A stretch of 64,000 bases of DNA from JALRAP01 sp046302815 (GCA_046302815.1 JBKCHO010000055.1:1-64000); one strand, 5' to 3'; positions 1 to 9,309 are shown, counted from the stretch's first letter. The notes: a model not told the origin generated them from the letters alone. Numbers and translations: made by a program.

Positions 1-200
1 CGTTAAAGACCACCTCCCACTCCCTGAAATCCCAAATGAAATACATGGGAATGGCGCAAGCAGCCGAAATTGCACAAAAGCTGGAAACTATTTGTGCCGA
101 AGGACAAGGAACAGATCAAGTACCCCATCTGCTAGCTGACCTTAAAAACCTGGTTCTTATTGCCATCAAGGAATTGGAGGAGGAACTGGCACAGCTTTGA
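1..200 (+). CDS. HPt (histidine phosphotransfer) domain protein, C-terminal part
   Basis: The open frame enters from the left edge and stops at the TGA ending at base 200, giving about 65 residues. It contains SHSLKSQMKYMGM, which matches the HPt signature (His-Ser-Leu-Lys followed by a glycine-containing helix); the His codon at bases 18-20 is the likely phospho-acceptor. The rest is leucine- and glutamate-rich helix, as expected for the second half of an HPt four-helix bundle. HPt domains relay phosphate between receiver domains, either as the last domain of a hybrid histidine kinase or as a free protein; the missing N-terminus prevents a choice. A receiver-domain gene starts 56 bases downstream on the same strand, so the two may act in one phosphorelay (inference). 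Confidence 0.8.
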   Translation, partial: LKTTSHSLKSQMKYMGMAQAAEIAQKLETICAEGQGTDQVPHLLADLKNLVLIAIKELEEELAQL

Positions 201-256
201 AAAATTGACCTCAATCTCCTAATATTGCATCACGGATAACTATTAACCAAAATAAC

Positions 257-778
257 ATGGCTGACCTTAGAAAACTCATATTCATCGTGGATGACGATCC
301 CGTGTTGGCTGAAATGCTGAAGGACCATCTTTCCAAAATGACCAACTATGAGATTCGCATATATGAAACCGGAGAGGAATGCTTGAAGAATATGGATCTT
401 AAGCCCGGCATTATTTTTCTCGATTTTTATTTGAATTCTGTCGATAAAGACGCCATTGACGGACTTGAGGTGTTACAGGAAATCAAAAAAATCGATTCTG
501 AAACGGATGTAGTCATGTTATCGGGTCAAGACAAGATCGAGGTTGCAGTAAAAACCATGCAATACGGTGCCTTCGACTACATAGTCAAAGGAGAAAGCGC
601 TTTTTATCGCGCTGAAAAGGCCGTTTTCAATATTTATCGCTTTAAGAAACTTCAAGGCAACGCCGAAGCCTATAAAAAACTCTCCATCTGGCTTGCCGTC
701 GGATTCGGCATCTTGGCCTTGTTGGTCATGTGGTTGCAAATGTCCGGCAAAATCAAGGACATGCCAGGATGGGTTTGA
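257..778 (+). CDS. Response regulator receiver protein with C-terminal membrane segment
   Basis: A 173-residue protein. Residues 7-125 form a CheY-like receiver: acidic pocket Asp12-Asp14, phospho-acceptor Asp56 in IIFLDFYL, Ser89 in the T/S switch position and Lys111 in YIVKGE. There is no DNA-binding or enzymatic output domain. Instead residues about 143-162 (LSIWLAVGFGILALLVMW) form one hydrophobic helix, followed by a short tail of about ten residues. A receiver tethered to the membrane by its C-terminus is uncommon. It follows the HPt fragment by 56 bases and could be its phosphate donor or acceptor. The receiver assignment is firm; the membrane anchoring is read from hydrophobicity only, and the target is unknown. 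Confidence 0.85.
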   Translation: MADLRKLIFIVDDDPVLAEMLKDHLSKMTNYEIRIYETGEECLKNMDLKPGIIFLDFYLNSVDKDAIDGLEVLQEIKKIDSETDVVMLSGQDKIEVAVKTMQYGAFDYIVKGESAFYRAEKAVFNIYRFKKLQGNAEAYKKLSIWLAVGFGILALLVMWLQMSGKIKDMPGWV

Positions 779-785
779 TCAGAAC

Positions 786-1373
786 CTAACGGTTCATTAA
801 GAGCTTCTCCACATACTTTCCCAACACATCGAATTCAATATTGACCACTGAACCTGGTTTCAAATCATTGAAATTGGTGTTATTGTATGTGTAAGGTATG
901 ATGGCTACCGTAAAATAATCCTTGCCCGACTCCACAACGGTTAAGCTTACTCCGTTAACGCAAACCGAACCCTTTTCTACTGTGAGCCTACCTGGGCCAC
1001 CTTCATAGGAAAATCGGAAAACCCAACTGCCCCCAACTTCCTGAACCGAATCACAAACAGCGGTGGCATCAACATGGCCTTGCACGATGTGACCATCGAG
1101 CCTTCCGCCAACTGCAAGGCACCTTTCCACATTAACATATTCTCCAACTTTCAGGTATGATAAGTTCGTCCTGGCCAGTGTTTCAGAAATGGCAGTTACA
1201 TAATAGATGCCCTTATCAATACTTGTCACGGTCAAACAAATGCCATTGTGAGCCACACTTTGATCAACCTTGAGCTCCTCAACAAACGGGCACTCAAAAC
1301 CGATTTCCAAATTGTTCCTATCAGATTGAATAGAGCTTACTCTTGATTGGGATTCGATAATTCCTGTAAACAT
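786..1373 (-). CDS. ribE: Riboflavin synthase, alpha subunit
   Basis: 195 residues, the normal length for the family. It begins MFTGIIE, the hallmark start, and has two similar lumazine-binding barrels: residues about 1-95, with NGICLTV, and about 96-195, with VNGVSLTVV. The enzyme converts two 6,7-dimethyl-8-ribityllumazine molecules to riboflavin plus the pyrimidinedione precursor; it works as a cytosolic trimer. It lies 8 bases after the CHU_C surface protein gene on the same strand and so is probably the last gene of an mqnC-led transcript. I see no FMN riboswitch upstream, and the tight spacing leaves no room for one. Confidence 0.95.
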   Translation of the reverse strand: MFTGIIESQSRVSSIQSDRNNLEIGFECPFVEELKVDQSVAHNGICLTVTSIDKGIYYVTAISETLARTNLSYLKVGEYVNVERCLAVGGRLDGHIVQGHVDATAVCDSVQEVGGSWVFRFSYEGGPGRLTVEKGSVCVNGVSLTVVESGKDYFTVAIIPYTYNNTNFNDLKPGSVVNIEFDVLGKYVEKLLMNR

Positions 1374-1381
1374 ACCAAAGG

Positions 1382-4000
1382 TTACCTGTTAAGTTGTAAT
1401 GTGCCATTAAGCTCACGCTTTTGCAATCCCGAAAGGAAACGCTCCTCGACCACACATACATAGAAATAAGTCCCAGAAGGAAGTTCGCTACCTTCGTTTT
1501 GAGATTTGCCATTCCACATAATTCCAGGCTCGTTTGTTTCAAAAACCAACTGTCCCCATCTGTTGAAAATCTTCACATCAACAGACTCCACAAAACGATA
1601 TGGAAACGGTATGAATAAATCATTTAGCAGATTGCCATCAGGTGTAAAAATATTTGGCAACTCATAGCTTGGGCAATATTCCAAACAAACCTCTTCAGAA
1701 AATTCACTGATATTACCTAGGCTGTCTGTTGCCGCTACCTTGTAGCAACCAGAAACTCCAGAGGAATCTGAGTAGATCCACGCCGTCCCAGATGACACAT
1801 TCAACACCTGTAAGGTTTCATAGGAGGATGCATAGTCGGGTTTGAAATAAACCGTATAAAAAGCGACATCATTGTCACATCCCGTGGCAGAAGCACCAAG
1901 GTCAATCTCTAACTCGCCTTTTTCACAATCAAATTTCAAAGCGGTACCGTTTGGCTGGCATGGAGGCACATTGTCAATGGGAGTGGCACAAGCTTCTTGC
2001 GAAAAATTGTAAATGGGGTCTACGAATCCATTTGTAGAAAAAGACCCTTTGGATCTGATCTTATAACAATAACTCTGTCCATTCAATAACAAACTGTCTT
2101 TAAAGTTTCGCGATGTACTAAACCCAATGGAATCAAACGATGAGCCATTGAATCTGTAAACCGTATACTCCGTATTCACCCATGCTACCTGTTCAGCCCA
2201 CGACAAAAGGACTGCCTCATCCGTAGGAATAGCCGTTAAGTAAACCGTAGAAGACGGTGAAGAGCCTCCTACTTCCAACCCAGTTCCCGCCTGTGTTGCA
2301 AAAAGATCAATCCTATATGTAAATGTGGAATCCTTGGTGTTCAAACCAGTGTCGGTAAATAGTGTATCATCCAAACCTCCTGAATTGGTGGTTACCAATT
2401 GAAAAGCTCCAGCTGTGTTGCCAGAGGAACGCATCACCCTGTACGAATAAGGAGGCGGAAATAACAAGGTGTCAAGATCCGTAGGCTTACTCCAAGCAAC
2501 ATAAACTTGCCCAGTCGCTAATTCAGTTGTTAAAACACTGGCATTGGTCAATACGGGAAGTTCTTTTTTCAAGGAAGCACAAACCTCCGAGGAAGCATAA
2601 CTTTCTGCACCATCAGAAAATTCAGCAATAACCAAGTAGCAGTATTCTGTGCCAGGTGAAAATCCTATCCCAGTATTATTATCTGTGTATGTGGTATTGT
2701 TCAAGCCCGTGAGGGTGGCTATGCGGACATAACCAGTGGAAGCAGGAACTCCGGTTTGGCAACTCGAGGGAACAAAACCTGAGAAACCAGATCTTCTGTA
2801 CAAGCCGTATCCCGTGGCTTGGGTACATATTGAAGGATCCCAAGATACAGACATGGTATTGCCAATGGGTGTCACAATCAGGTTTTGAGGCGCAGGCGCT
2901 ACCACAGTAATACGCATTGACAATAAATCGGCTAAGTTGACAAAGGGGTCGTTGTCCTCTGCCTTAAAAACCATTTGATAAGGCTGCACTCTCACATGTT
3001 CACAATCGGTTTGCCAGAAAAAATTGGAGGACACAGAACCTGTTCCTGAAACGGGTTGTGAGAAAATCGCAGGCGAAACCGATACCTCCAATGGTCCGCC
3101 AGTGCCAGAGAGAATAACCAAGTCGGTTGCATCAGGATCCGTTGCAGTTACAACAAATGATACCGAATCACCTGCGGTAACACAAATATCCTGCAACGGC
3201 GAAACGGAAGGAGGTGCATTGCTGTTAGGATTATTGCAAATAATATTCACTTGCATATCCCTTTCAACAAATCCAATTTGAACTCCACTCCTCCACTCCC
3301 TTATAAGAATGGCAATATTATACTCTCCACATGCTATGGGGTTTACCCATTCCAAATCGCCAGTTACAGGGTCTAATGTAAAAGAATTGCTCGCTTGCGG
3401 GTACGCATATCCTCCAATGGAAACACCTCCCGCCCCTTTGCAAGGAATCAAGTGGTATGACAAGCTATCTCCATCGGGATCGTATGCGTTTGGGTTGTGT
3501 ACAAATGGTTGACCCAGTACCCCTTGGTCTATGGGTGGCTGTAGCAATACGGGCGAATTGTTAAACCCTAAAAAAGCAGATATAATCAATTGCGACTCCA
3601 CATAAAATGGAACATTGATGGAGTTGGGTATGTTAACCACCCCGCCATTCCTATTAGGATCTTCGAAATACAATGTATATATTGAAGGACCGGGGTAGGT
3701 GTGTGTACCAGTATAAATATTCCTCCTGATATCTGATCCAGGACCGCCATACTCATCTTGAAAAGATGTGCGTGGTAAAATAGAACTAGTGCCATCGCCC
3801 CAAAAAAGCTCAAGGTCGGGTCGGTCGGCTGGAGAAGAGGTTTTAGTGTAAGTAATTATGGTGGCCTGATAAACGAATTGGCTGATTTGAATATATGTGA
3901 TCTCGCCTGCTCTATTGTGTGTTGCAGATGTCTGATGCGGAGACATCAAACCAAGCAATACCATGACTGCAAATAAGACATATTTCAATTCAATGCGCAT
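1382..4000 (-). CDS. Secreted fibronectin-like protein with CHU_C gliding-motility C-terminal domain
   Basis: 872 residues. Residues 1-26 are a signal peptide (hydrophobic core, then SAT). The mature protein opens with THNRAGEITY, a start seen in many Bacteroidota CHU_C proteins. The middle holds PKD/Ig-like and several fibronectin-III-like segments, for example the repeated 'YTVYR', 'YRVMR' and 'YGLYR' strands and 'TEYCYLVIAEFSDG'. Residues about 776-872 are the type B sorting domain: LPNIFTPDGNLLNDLF, then VKIFNRWGQLVF, WNGK and LPSGTYFYV. Such proteins are exported by T9SS and held at the surface, often linked to gliding or adhesion. The start codon overlaps the stop of mqnC by one base (TGATG), which suggests translational coupling. 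No enzymatic domain is visible. Confidence 0.9.
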   Translation of the reverse strand: MRIELKYVLFAVMVLLGLMSPHQTSATHNRAGEITYIQISQFVYQATIITYTKTSSPADRPDLELFWGDGTSSILPRTSFQDEYGGPGSDIRRNIYTGTHTYPGPSIYTLYFEDPNRNGGVVNIPNSINVPFYVESQLIISAFLGFNNSPVLLQPPIDQGVLGQPFVHNPNAYDPDGDSLSYHLIPCKGAGGVSIGGYAYPQASNSFTLDPVTGDLEWVNPIACGEYNIAILIREWRSGVQIGFVERDMQVNIICNNPNSNAPPSVSPLQDICVTAGDSVSFVVTATDPDATDLVILSGTGGPLEVSVSPAIFSQPVSGTGSVSSNFFWQTDCEHVRVQPYQMVFKAEDNDPFVNLADLLSMRITVVAPAPQNLIVTPIGNTMSVSWDPSICTQATGYGLYRRSGFSGFVPSSCQTGVPASTGYVRIATLTGLNNTTYTDNNTGIGFSPGTEYCYLVIAEFSDGAESYASSEVCASLKKELPVLTNASVLTTELATGQVYVAWSKPTDLDTLLFPPPYSYRVMRSSGNTAGAFQLVTTNSGGLDDTLFTDTGLNTKDSTFTYRIDLFATQAGTGLEVGGSSPSSTVYLTAIPTDEAVLLSWAEQVAWVNTEYTVYRFNGSSFDSIGFSTSRNFKDSLLLNGQSYCYKIRSKGSFSTNGFVDPIYNFSQEACATPIDNVPPCQPNGTALKFDCEKGELEIDLGASATGCDNDVAFYTVYFKPDYASSYETLQVLNVSSGTAWIYSDSSGVSGCYKVAATDSLGNISEFSEEVCLEYCPSYELPNIFTPDGNLLNDLFIPFPYRFVESVDVKIFNRWGQLVFETNEPGIMWNGKSQNEGSELPSGTYFYVCVVEERFLSGLQKRELNGTLQLNR

Positions 4001-5124
4001 CAGTATGTGATAATCTGCTCCTCCATTATAGCAGGTGTTTCACGCATTTCATATTGTTGATTGCGAAGGCGCGGTGTGAAGCCAGCCTCACGAATGGCAT
4101 CCTGAATGCCTTTGCTTGTGAAACGATGAGGAGCTCCGGCTGCAGAAACTACATTCTCTTCGATCATAATCGAGCCGAAATCATTGGCGCCGGCATGAAG
4201 ACAAACCTGTGCAACATGTTTTCCAACAGTCAACCAAGAGGCTTGAATATTCTCGATATTGGGAAGCATAATGCGGCTCAAGGAAACCATACGCACATAC
4301 TCCTCTGCGGAAACCTGGTTGCCAATTCCCTTCACATTCTTTAGCAAAGTTCCCTCATCCTGAAATGGCCATGGAATAAACGCAATGAAACCCTTGGATG
4401 CTTCAGGTTTTTCAGATTGCACTTGGCGAATGGAAACCAAATGCTCAAATCGCTCATCAATGGTTTCAACATGCCCAAACATCATGGTAGCTGATGTTGT
4501 AATTCCCAATTTGTGTGCAGCTCGCATGACATCCAACCACTCAGAACCAGAACACTTGCCTTTGGAAATCATTCGCCTTACTCTATCGCTAAGTATTTCA
4601 GCACCGGCTCCCGGAAGCGAATCAAGTCCAGCTTCCTTTAAACTTGACAAAACCTGAGTGTGAGACATGCCCTCCAGCTTTGAAATGTGCGCTATTTCAG
4701 GGGGACCCAAAGCATGTAATCGAATATTTGGAAACTCAAACTTGATTGCCCTGAACAAATCCACATAAAAAGAAAGACCTAAATCAGGGTGGTGACCGCC
4801 TTGCAGCAACAACTGGTCCCCTCCATATCGGATCGTTTCAGTGATTTTTTGCCGGTATTGCTCCATCGTGGTGATGTACGACTCAGCATGACCTGGGATT
4901 CGGTAAAAGTTGCAAAACTTGCAGTTGGCAATGCACACATTGGTGGTGTTTACATTGCGGTCGATAATCCAAGTAACCTCGGGGTTTGGCTTGCGCTGCC
5001 ACCTCATTTGATGGGCTATGCGCATTAAATCGGGCGTGGGGGCGTTGTAATACAGATGCTTGCCTTCGTCAACCGAAAGAAAATCGCCTCTCAAGGCCTT
5101 GTCCAGCAATTTTTCTGTTTCCAT
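4000..5124 (-). CDS. mqnC: Cyclic dehypoxanthine futalosine synthase (radical SAM, menaquinone pathway)
   Basis: 374 residues from the preferred ATG at 5124; an upstream in-frame ATG at 5163 would add 13. The 5124 start is chosen because GAGGGGGAA precedes it and METEKLLDKALRGDFLS matches the usual N-terminus. The radical SAM cluster is C-x3-C-x2-C (VCIANCKFC, residues 64-71), followed by LLQGGHHPDLG and a long TIM barrel. MqnC cyclises dehypoxanthine futalosine in the futalosine route to menaquinone. QGGHHPDL and the RNVNTTN lead-in fit MqnC better than its paralogue MqnE, which has a different Gly-rich segment. It is the first gene of a minus-strand set with the CHU_C protein and ribE. Confidence 0.9.
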   Translation of the reverse strand: METEKLLDKALRGDFLSVDEGKHLYYNAPTPDLMRIAHQMRWQRKPNPEVTWIIDRNVNTTNVCIANCKFCNFYRIPGHAESYITTMEQYRQKITETIRYGGDQLLLQGGHHPDLGLSFYVDLFRAIKFEFPNIRLHALGPPEIAHISKLEGMSHTQVLSSLKEAGLDSLPGAGAEILSDRVRRMISKGKCSGSEWLDVMRAAHKLGITTSATMMFGHVETIDERFEHLVSIRQVQSEKPEASKGFIAFIPWPFQDEGTLLKNVKGIGNQVSAEEYVRMVSLSRIMLPNIENIQASWLTVGKHVAQVCLHAGANDFGSIMIEENVVSAAGAPHRFTSKGIQDAIREAGFTPRLRNQQYEMRETPAIMEEQIITY

Positions 5125-5198
5125 TTCCCCCTCTGTTCTTATGGTCATAACAAAGTTAAACATTTATCGAGCCTGAATGTTAGGCTCTTTAAGTGTTA

Positions 5199-5206
5199 TA
5201 CCTTTG
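5199..5206 (+). promoter_or_regulatory. -7 promoter element TACCTTTG upstream of pepA
   Basis: Exact match to the Bacteroidota sigma-A -7 consensus TAnnTTTG, 51 bases before the pepA ATG. No clear TTG -33 element is seen at 19-21 bases. Confidence 0.45.
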
Positions 5207-5257
5207 AATTCAATAGGGGTTTGATTAATTTCAGGCCCTCAAAATCAATCAAATCGG

Positions 5258-6694
5258 ATGAACCTATCCCTTAAAAAATCGAACCAAGCCAACAAACGCG
5301 ACCATTTGGTGTTTTTGACTACCGACATTGATTCCATCGACAAGAAGGTATTCAACAAAGCAGAGCTGGAATATGTCCGTAAAGAAGCCAGAAAAAAATC
5401 TAGGCTCATTGCTGTCAACAAATACTCCAGAACCATACTCATATCATTGGTTGATGCCAACGGCAAAGAGGAATATAAAAATCTGGAAGCTTTCCGTAGA
5501 GCTGGTGACTCGGTTGCTTCAGCTCTAAATAGAATCAAGGCTTCTTCCGTATCCATCGTAACGAAGGAAGGCATGCGACATGTCGCAGCTTTTGCAGAAG
5601 GACTTACTCTGGGCAACTATCAATTTTTGAAATACAAATCCGAACCTGATCATAATTCTTTGAAGAGGGCCAATTTCATTGGTCCACATGTGACAGCTTC
5701 TGAATTGGCGGAGATCTCACATGTGTGCGAATCCGTTTGCATGGCGCGCGACCTGGTCAACGAGCCCGTAATTTCCCTCAATGCAACCGACCTTGCCAAC
5801 GCATTCAAATCCATGGGAAAATCGGCAGGATTCAAAGTCACAGTATTTGATAAGGCCAAAATAAAATCCATGAAAATGGGTGGACTTTTGGCTGTGAATA
5901 TGGGCAGTCCCGATCCTCCCACCTTCACCGTGATGGAATGGAAGCCTGCAAAACACATCAACCAAAAGCCTATTGTCCTTGTAGGAAAGGGTGTCGTTTA
6001 TGATACAGGGGGCTTAAGTCTGAAACCTACTCCCGGTTCGATGGATTACATGAAATGTGATATGGCGGGTGCTGCTGCTGTAGGTTGTGCCATGTATGGC
6101 ATTGCCAAAAGCAAGATGCCTGTGCATGTGATTGCATTGGTTCCAGCCACCGACAACAGGCCCGATGGAAACGCTTATACACCTGGCGATGTGATTACGA
6201 TGATGAGTGGCCTCAAGGTGGAAGTGCTCAATACCGATGCAGAAGGCCGGATGATTCTTGCAGACGCCTTGCACTACGCCAAGCAATACAAACCTGAGCT
6301 GGTGATGGAGTTCTCAACACTTACCGGAGCAGCTGCCGCAGCCATTGGAGGCTATGGCATAGTGGCAATGGGCACCGCAGACGATGCCACCAAAAAAGAC
6401 CTGCATAAAAGCGGTGAAATGGTTTATGAGAGACTCGCAGAATTCCCATTTTGGGATGAATATGATGAACTGATCAAATCAGACATCGCCGATATCAAAA
6501 ACATTGGCGGCCCTATGGCTGGCGCTATCACTGCGGGAAGATTCTTGAAAAAATTCACCGACTATCCATACATGCATTTTGATATTGCCGGACCAGCATT
6601 CGGAAAGGGCAACGACAGTTACCGAGGTAAAAACGGAACCGGCATTGGTGTCAGATTGATTTTGGACTACATCAAGCGCCGTGCATCCAACTAA
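5258..6694 (+). CDS. pepA: Leucyl aminopeptidase, M17 family
   Basis: 478 residues, typical for M17. The catalytic C-terminal half is complete: KGVVYDTGG (Lys244, Asp249), MKCDMAGAAAV (Asp268) and the family signature NTDAEGR (Asp327, Glu329, Arg331), which together supply the two-metal site and the bicarbonate-binding arginine. The less conserved N-terminal domain covers about residues 1-150. The enzyme removes N-terminal residues from peptides in the cytosol as a hexamer. It is transcribed divergently from mqnC, with a -7 element at 5199-5206, and is followed by pdxA after 41 bases. Confidence 0.95.
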   Translation: MNLSLKKSNQANKRDHLVFLTTDIDSIDKKVFNKAELEYVRKEARKKSRLIAVNKYSRTILISLVDANGKEEYKNLEAFRRAGDSVASALNRIKASSVSIVTKEGMRHVAAFAEGLTLGNYQFLKYKSEPDHNSLKRANFIGPHVTASELAEISHVCESVCMARDLVNEPVISLNATDLANAFKSMGKSAGFKVTVFDKAKIKSMKMGGLLAVNMGSPDPPTFTVMEWKPAKHINQKPIVLVGKGVVYDTGGLSLKPTPGSMDYMKCDMAGAAAVGCAMYGIAKSKMPVHVIALVPATDNRPDGNAYTPGDVITMMSGLKVEVLNTDAEGRMILADALHYAKQYKPELVMEFSTLTGAAAAAIGGYGIVAMGTADDATKKDLHKSGEMVYERLAEFPFWDEYDELIKSDIADIKNIGGPMAGAITAGRFLKKFTDYPYMHFDIAGPAFGKGNDSYRGKNGTGIGVRLILDYIKRRASN

Positions 6695-6735
6695 ACCCAT
6701 CAATTCTCTAATTTTTCCAAAATACCCCCGAACGG

Positions 6736-7806
6736 ATGAGCGGACAGCATGAAACGGAAGATTCGGTGGTAGTAGGTATCACCATGGGCGATATCAATGG
6801 TGTTGGCCCAGAATTATTGGTGAAGCTATTTTCGGATACTAGGATGAATCAGGTATGCACTCCAGTCATCTTTGGAGCATCCAAAGTTTTATCCTTTTAC
6901 AAAAAAAGCCTCAACAACACAGACTTCAACTTTACCACCATCAGGAGCTCGGAAGAAATTGTTGAAAAAAGGACAAATGTGATCAACTGTTGGGACGAGG
7001 ATGCCAAGGTTGAACCCGGAATGCCCTCGGCTGATGGCGGAAAATACGCCTTCGCTGCCCTACAATCAGCCTGCAAACATTTGGCCGATGGCCATATTGA
7101 TGTATTGGTAACCGGTCCGATTGATAAGAAAACCATGCAACAGGATGGTTTCCGCTTTCCAGGGCATACGGAGTTCTTGGCACAACAATTTTCGGCCAAC
7201 GAACATTTAATGATGTTGGTGAGCGATAAGTTGCGAGTAGCTACCGTTACTGGTCATGTGCCCGTAAAGGATGTGGCCGCATCCCTTTCTGCCGAAAAAA
7301 TCATTTCCAAAATCAAGGCCATGCAACAATCGCTTCGCCGCGACTTCGGAATCAGCAAACCGCGTATTGCCATCTTAGGCCTTAACCCCCATTCGGGCGA
7401 TAACGGACTCATAGGAAGCGAGGAGCAATCGATCATAGGTCCTGCGGTTAAATCTGCCTTCGAACAAGGTATTCTGGCTTTTGGCCCCTATGGCGCAGAC
7501 GGCTTTTTCGGATCGGCCTCCTTCAAGTCCTTTGATGGTGTACTGGCCATGTATCATGACCAGGGGCTTATCCCCTTCAAGGCACTCGCATTCGAATCCG
7601 GTGTGAATTTCACTGCTGGATTGCCCATTGTAAGAACTTCCCCAGACCATGGAACCGCCTATGATATTGCCGGCAAGGGTCTGGCATCGGAGGATTCCAT
7701 TCGCTCGGCCATTTATCTGGCATGTGACATTTTCCGCCAACGCCAAATCCATGATGAGATTACCGCGAGTCCGCTGAAGTTTTCAAAACTCGGCGGTGAC
7801 CGCTGA
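6736..7806 (+). CDS. pdxA: 4-hydroxythreonine-4-phosphate dehydrogenase
   Basis: 356 residues. The N-terminal GITMGDINGVGPELL is the standard PdxA opening; RFPGHTEFLAQ and MYHDQGLIPFKAL carry the metal-binding histidines, and TSPDHGTAYDIAGKG is the C-terminal signature. It oxidises 4-phosphohydroxy-L-threonine with NAD in the DXP-dependent route to pyridoxal phosphate. It lies 41 bases after pepA on the same strand and may be cotranscribed. The family assignment is secure; some PdxA homologues (PdxA2) act on other substrates, but nothing nearby suggests that here. Confidence 0.93.
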   Translation: MSGQHETEDSVVVGITMGDINGVGPELLVKLFSDTRMNQVCTPVIFGASKVLSFYKKSLNNTDFNFTTIRSSEEIVEKRTNVINCWDEDAKVEPGMPSADGGKYAFAALQSACKHLADGHIDVLVTGPIDKKTMQQDGFRFPGHTEFLAQQFSANEHLMMLVSDKLRVATVTGHVPVKDVAASLSAEKIISKIKAMQQSLRRDFGISKPRIAILGLNPHSGDNGLIGSEEQSIIGPAVKSAFEQGILAFGPYGADGFFGSASFKSFDGVLAMYHDQGLIPFKALAFESGVNFTAGLPIVRTSPDHGTAYDIAGKGLASEDSIRSAIYLACDIFRQRQIHDEITASPLKFSKLGGDR

Positions 7807-7866
7807 TTTGCTTTTTTACCAACTAGGTAAATATACCAAACTGTCCTGTTTTCCGTTTTTGAACAA

Positions 7867-8892
7867 ATGACCCGCCTGAATCTTCTACTTCTCATCCTAT
7901 GGATTTTGTTGCCTTGCAAAGCTCATTCGCAAGACACCAAGCTCTCTGATTTCGACTTGATGGTACAAAAATCGAAAGGACGAGATCTGGAAGATACACA
8001 CCGATTACTAGAGTCGATTTGCAATACTGAAGAACAAAAAGCGCGTGCCTTTTTCGTATGGATCGCACATAACATCAAATACGATGTGCCTGAATTATAC
8101 AACTCTTCCGGAAACTACGAAAAACAAGAGGCTGCACAGGTTTTTAAAACACGCAAAGGCGTTTGCCAAGGTTACTCGAACTTGTTTTTGGAATTCTGTA
8201 AACTTTCAGGAATTGAGTGCCAAATTGCAGTAGGACATGTTAGGCAGGAAGGAATTTACCAACCTTACGGACACGCTTGGAATGTCATACGAATAGATGG
8301 AAAGTGGAGGCTGATAGATGCAACATGGGGCGCCGGTGTCATAGATAACTCAAAAACCTACAGAAAATTATTCGACGACAGATACTTCATGGGAGAACCA
8401 GCTTTCTTTATTCAAGAGCATTATCCTTTCGACCCCATTTGGCAGTTAATGGAAAACCCGATTAAACTGGAAGAGTTCAAAAAACAAAGTCTTAAAGGAA
8501 TTACCTCCAACAACACCTACAAATACTCATACAACGACACAATTACCCAATGGTTGGCGCTTGACAGTGCCCATGCATTGATGGCATGTGCAAAAAGAAT
8601 GATGGACTTCAACCCGGGTGCAAAAGCCATCCGCGAGGAGGCACAAATCCTGCTCTTCAATGCTGCTGGCATGTTTCTTTCTGCTGGGTCCGATTTCCTG
8701 GATGATCTAAATGAAGACATAGAAGGATCAACTCGTAAAAAGGTGAAGGAATTTTACGGTAAAGCACAAGCTTGCGTTGCTATGATGGGAACCATTCCGG
8801 CTGATATGAAAAACGAAGTCGATGAGTTGAAAAAAATCATACGGCATAACCTTTCCGTTATGGAGAGTGTTAAGAGCAATCCCTCGGAATGA
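7867..8892 (+). CDS. Secreted transglutaminase-like (papain-fold) protein
   Basis: 341 residues. Residues 1-21 are a signal peptide ending AHS-Q. A transglutaminase-like core follows with the full triad: Cys100 in RKGVCQGYSN, His136 in YGHAWNV and Asp151 in RLIDATWGAG. This domain usually acts as a peptidase or amidase rather than a true cross-linking enzyme in bacteria. The C-terminal 170 residues are helical and have no recognised domain. The likely location is periplasm or surface. The gene stands alone between pdxA and the DUF454 gene; the substrate is unknown. Confidence 0.85.
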   Translation: MTRLNLLLLILWILLPCKAHSQDTKLSDFDLMVQKSKGRDLEDTHRLLESICNTEEQKARAFFVWIAHNIKYDVPELYNSSGNYEKQEAAQVFKTRKGVCQGYSNLFLEFCKLSGIECQIAVGHVRQEGIYQPYGHAWNVIRIDGKWRLIDATWGAGVIDNSKTYRKLFDDRYFMGEPAFFIQEHYPFDPIWQLMENPIKLEEFKKQSLKGITSNNTYKYSYNDTITQWLALDSAHALMACAKRMMDFNPGAKAIREEAQILLFNAAGMFLSAGSDFLDDLNEDIEGSTRKKVKEFYGKAQACVAMMGTIPADMKNEVDELKKIIRHNLSVMESVKSNPSE

Positions 8893-8893
8893 T

Positions 8894-8901
8894 TAATTTT
8901 G
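8894..8901 (+). promoter_or_regulatory. -7 promoter element TAATTTTG before the DUF454 gene
   Basis: Exact TAnnTTTG. It overlaps the TTG that opens the longest frame, which makes the ATG at 8926, 24 bases downstream, the credible start. Confidence 0.45.
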
Positions 8902-8925
8902 CACCTCGATAATCACACTTTTGAA

Positions 8926-9309
8926 ATGGAATTGACCCGGAAAATGTTGAGATCTGTTTGGGTCGGCGCAGGGTTTGTGTTTGTCGGCATAGGCGTCTTG
9001 GGGTTCTTTATTCCACTAATGCCATCCTTGGTTTTCTTCCTAATCGCCACCTACTGCTTTGCCCGCGGCTCATGGAAATTTCTTCGAATGATAGTAGGCA
9101 ATAAACATGTTGGACAACAAATAATAGATTATCACAAGGGCAGAGGTATGACGATGTCCACCAAAATCAAGGCCATTGTCATTATGCTAGCGAGCATGGT
9201 GGTGAGCGCCTTTTTCCTTGTCGACAAAAATTGGGTGCGAGTAGCCATTATTGTTACCGCTATTGGCGTGGTTTTCATCATTTTAGCCCAAAAAACCAAA
9301 AAAAAATAG
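8926..9309 (+). CDS. DUF454 (YbaN-like) inner-membrane protein
   Basis: 127 residues from the ATG at 8926; a TTG nine codons upstream is rejected because a TAnnTTTG promoter element covers it. The protein has a hydrophobic hairpin at about residues 10-42 with the family signature GFFIPLMPSLVFFLIATYCFARGS, a short loop (HKGRGM) and two further membrane segments before the basic tail KKTKKK. DUF454 proteins such as E. coli YbaN are small inner-membrane proteins without an established function. No operon partner is evident. Confidence 0.85.
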   Translation: MELTRKMLRSVWVGAGFVFVGIGVLGFFIPLMPSLVFFLIATYCFARGSWKFLRMIVGNKHVGQQIIDYHKGRGMTMSTKIKAIVIMLASMVVSAFFLVDKNWVRVAIIVTAIGVVFIILAQKTKKK

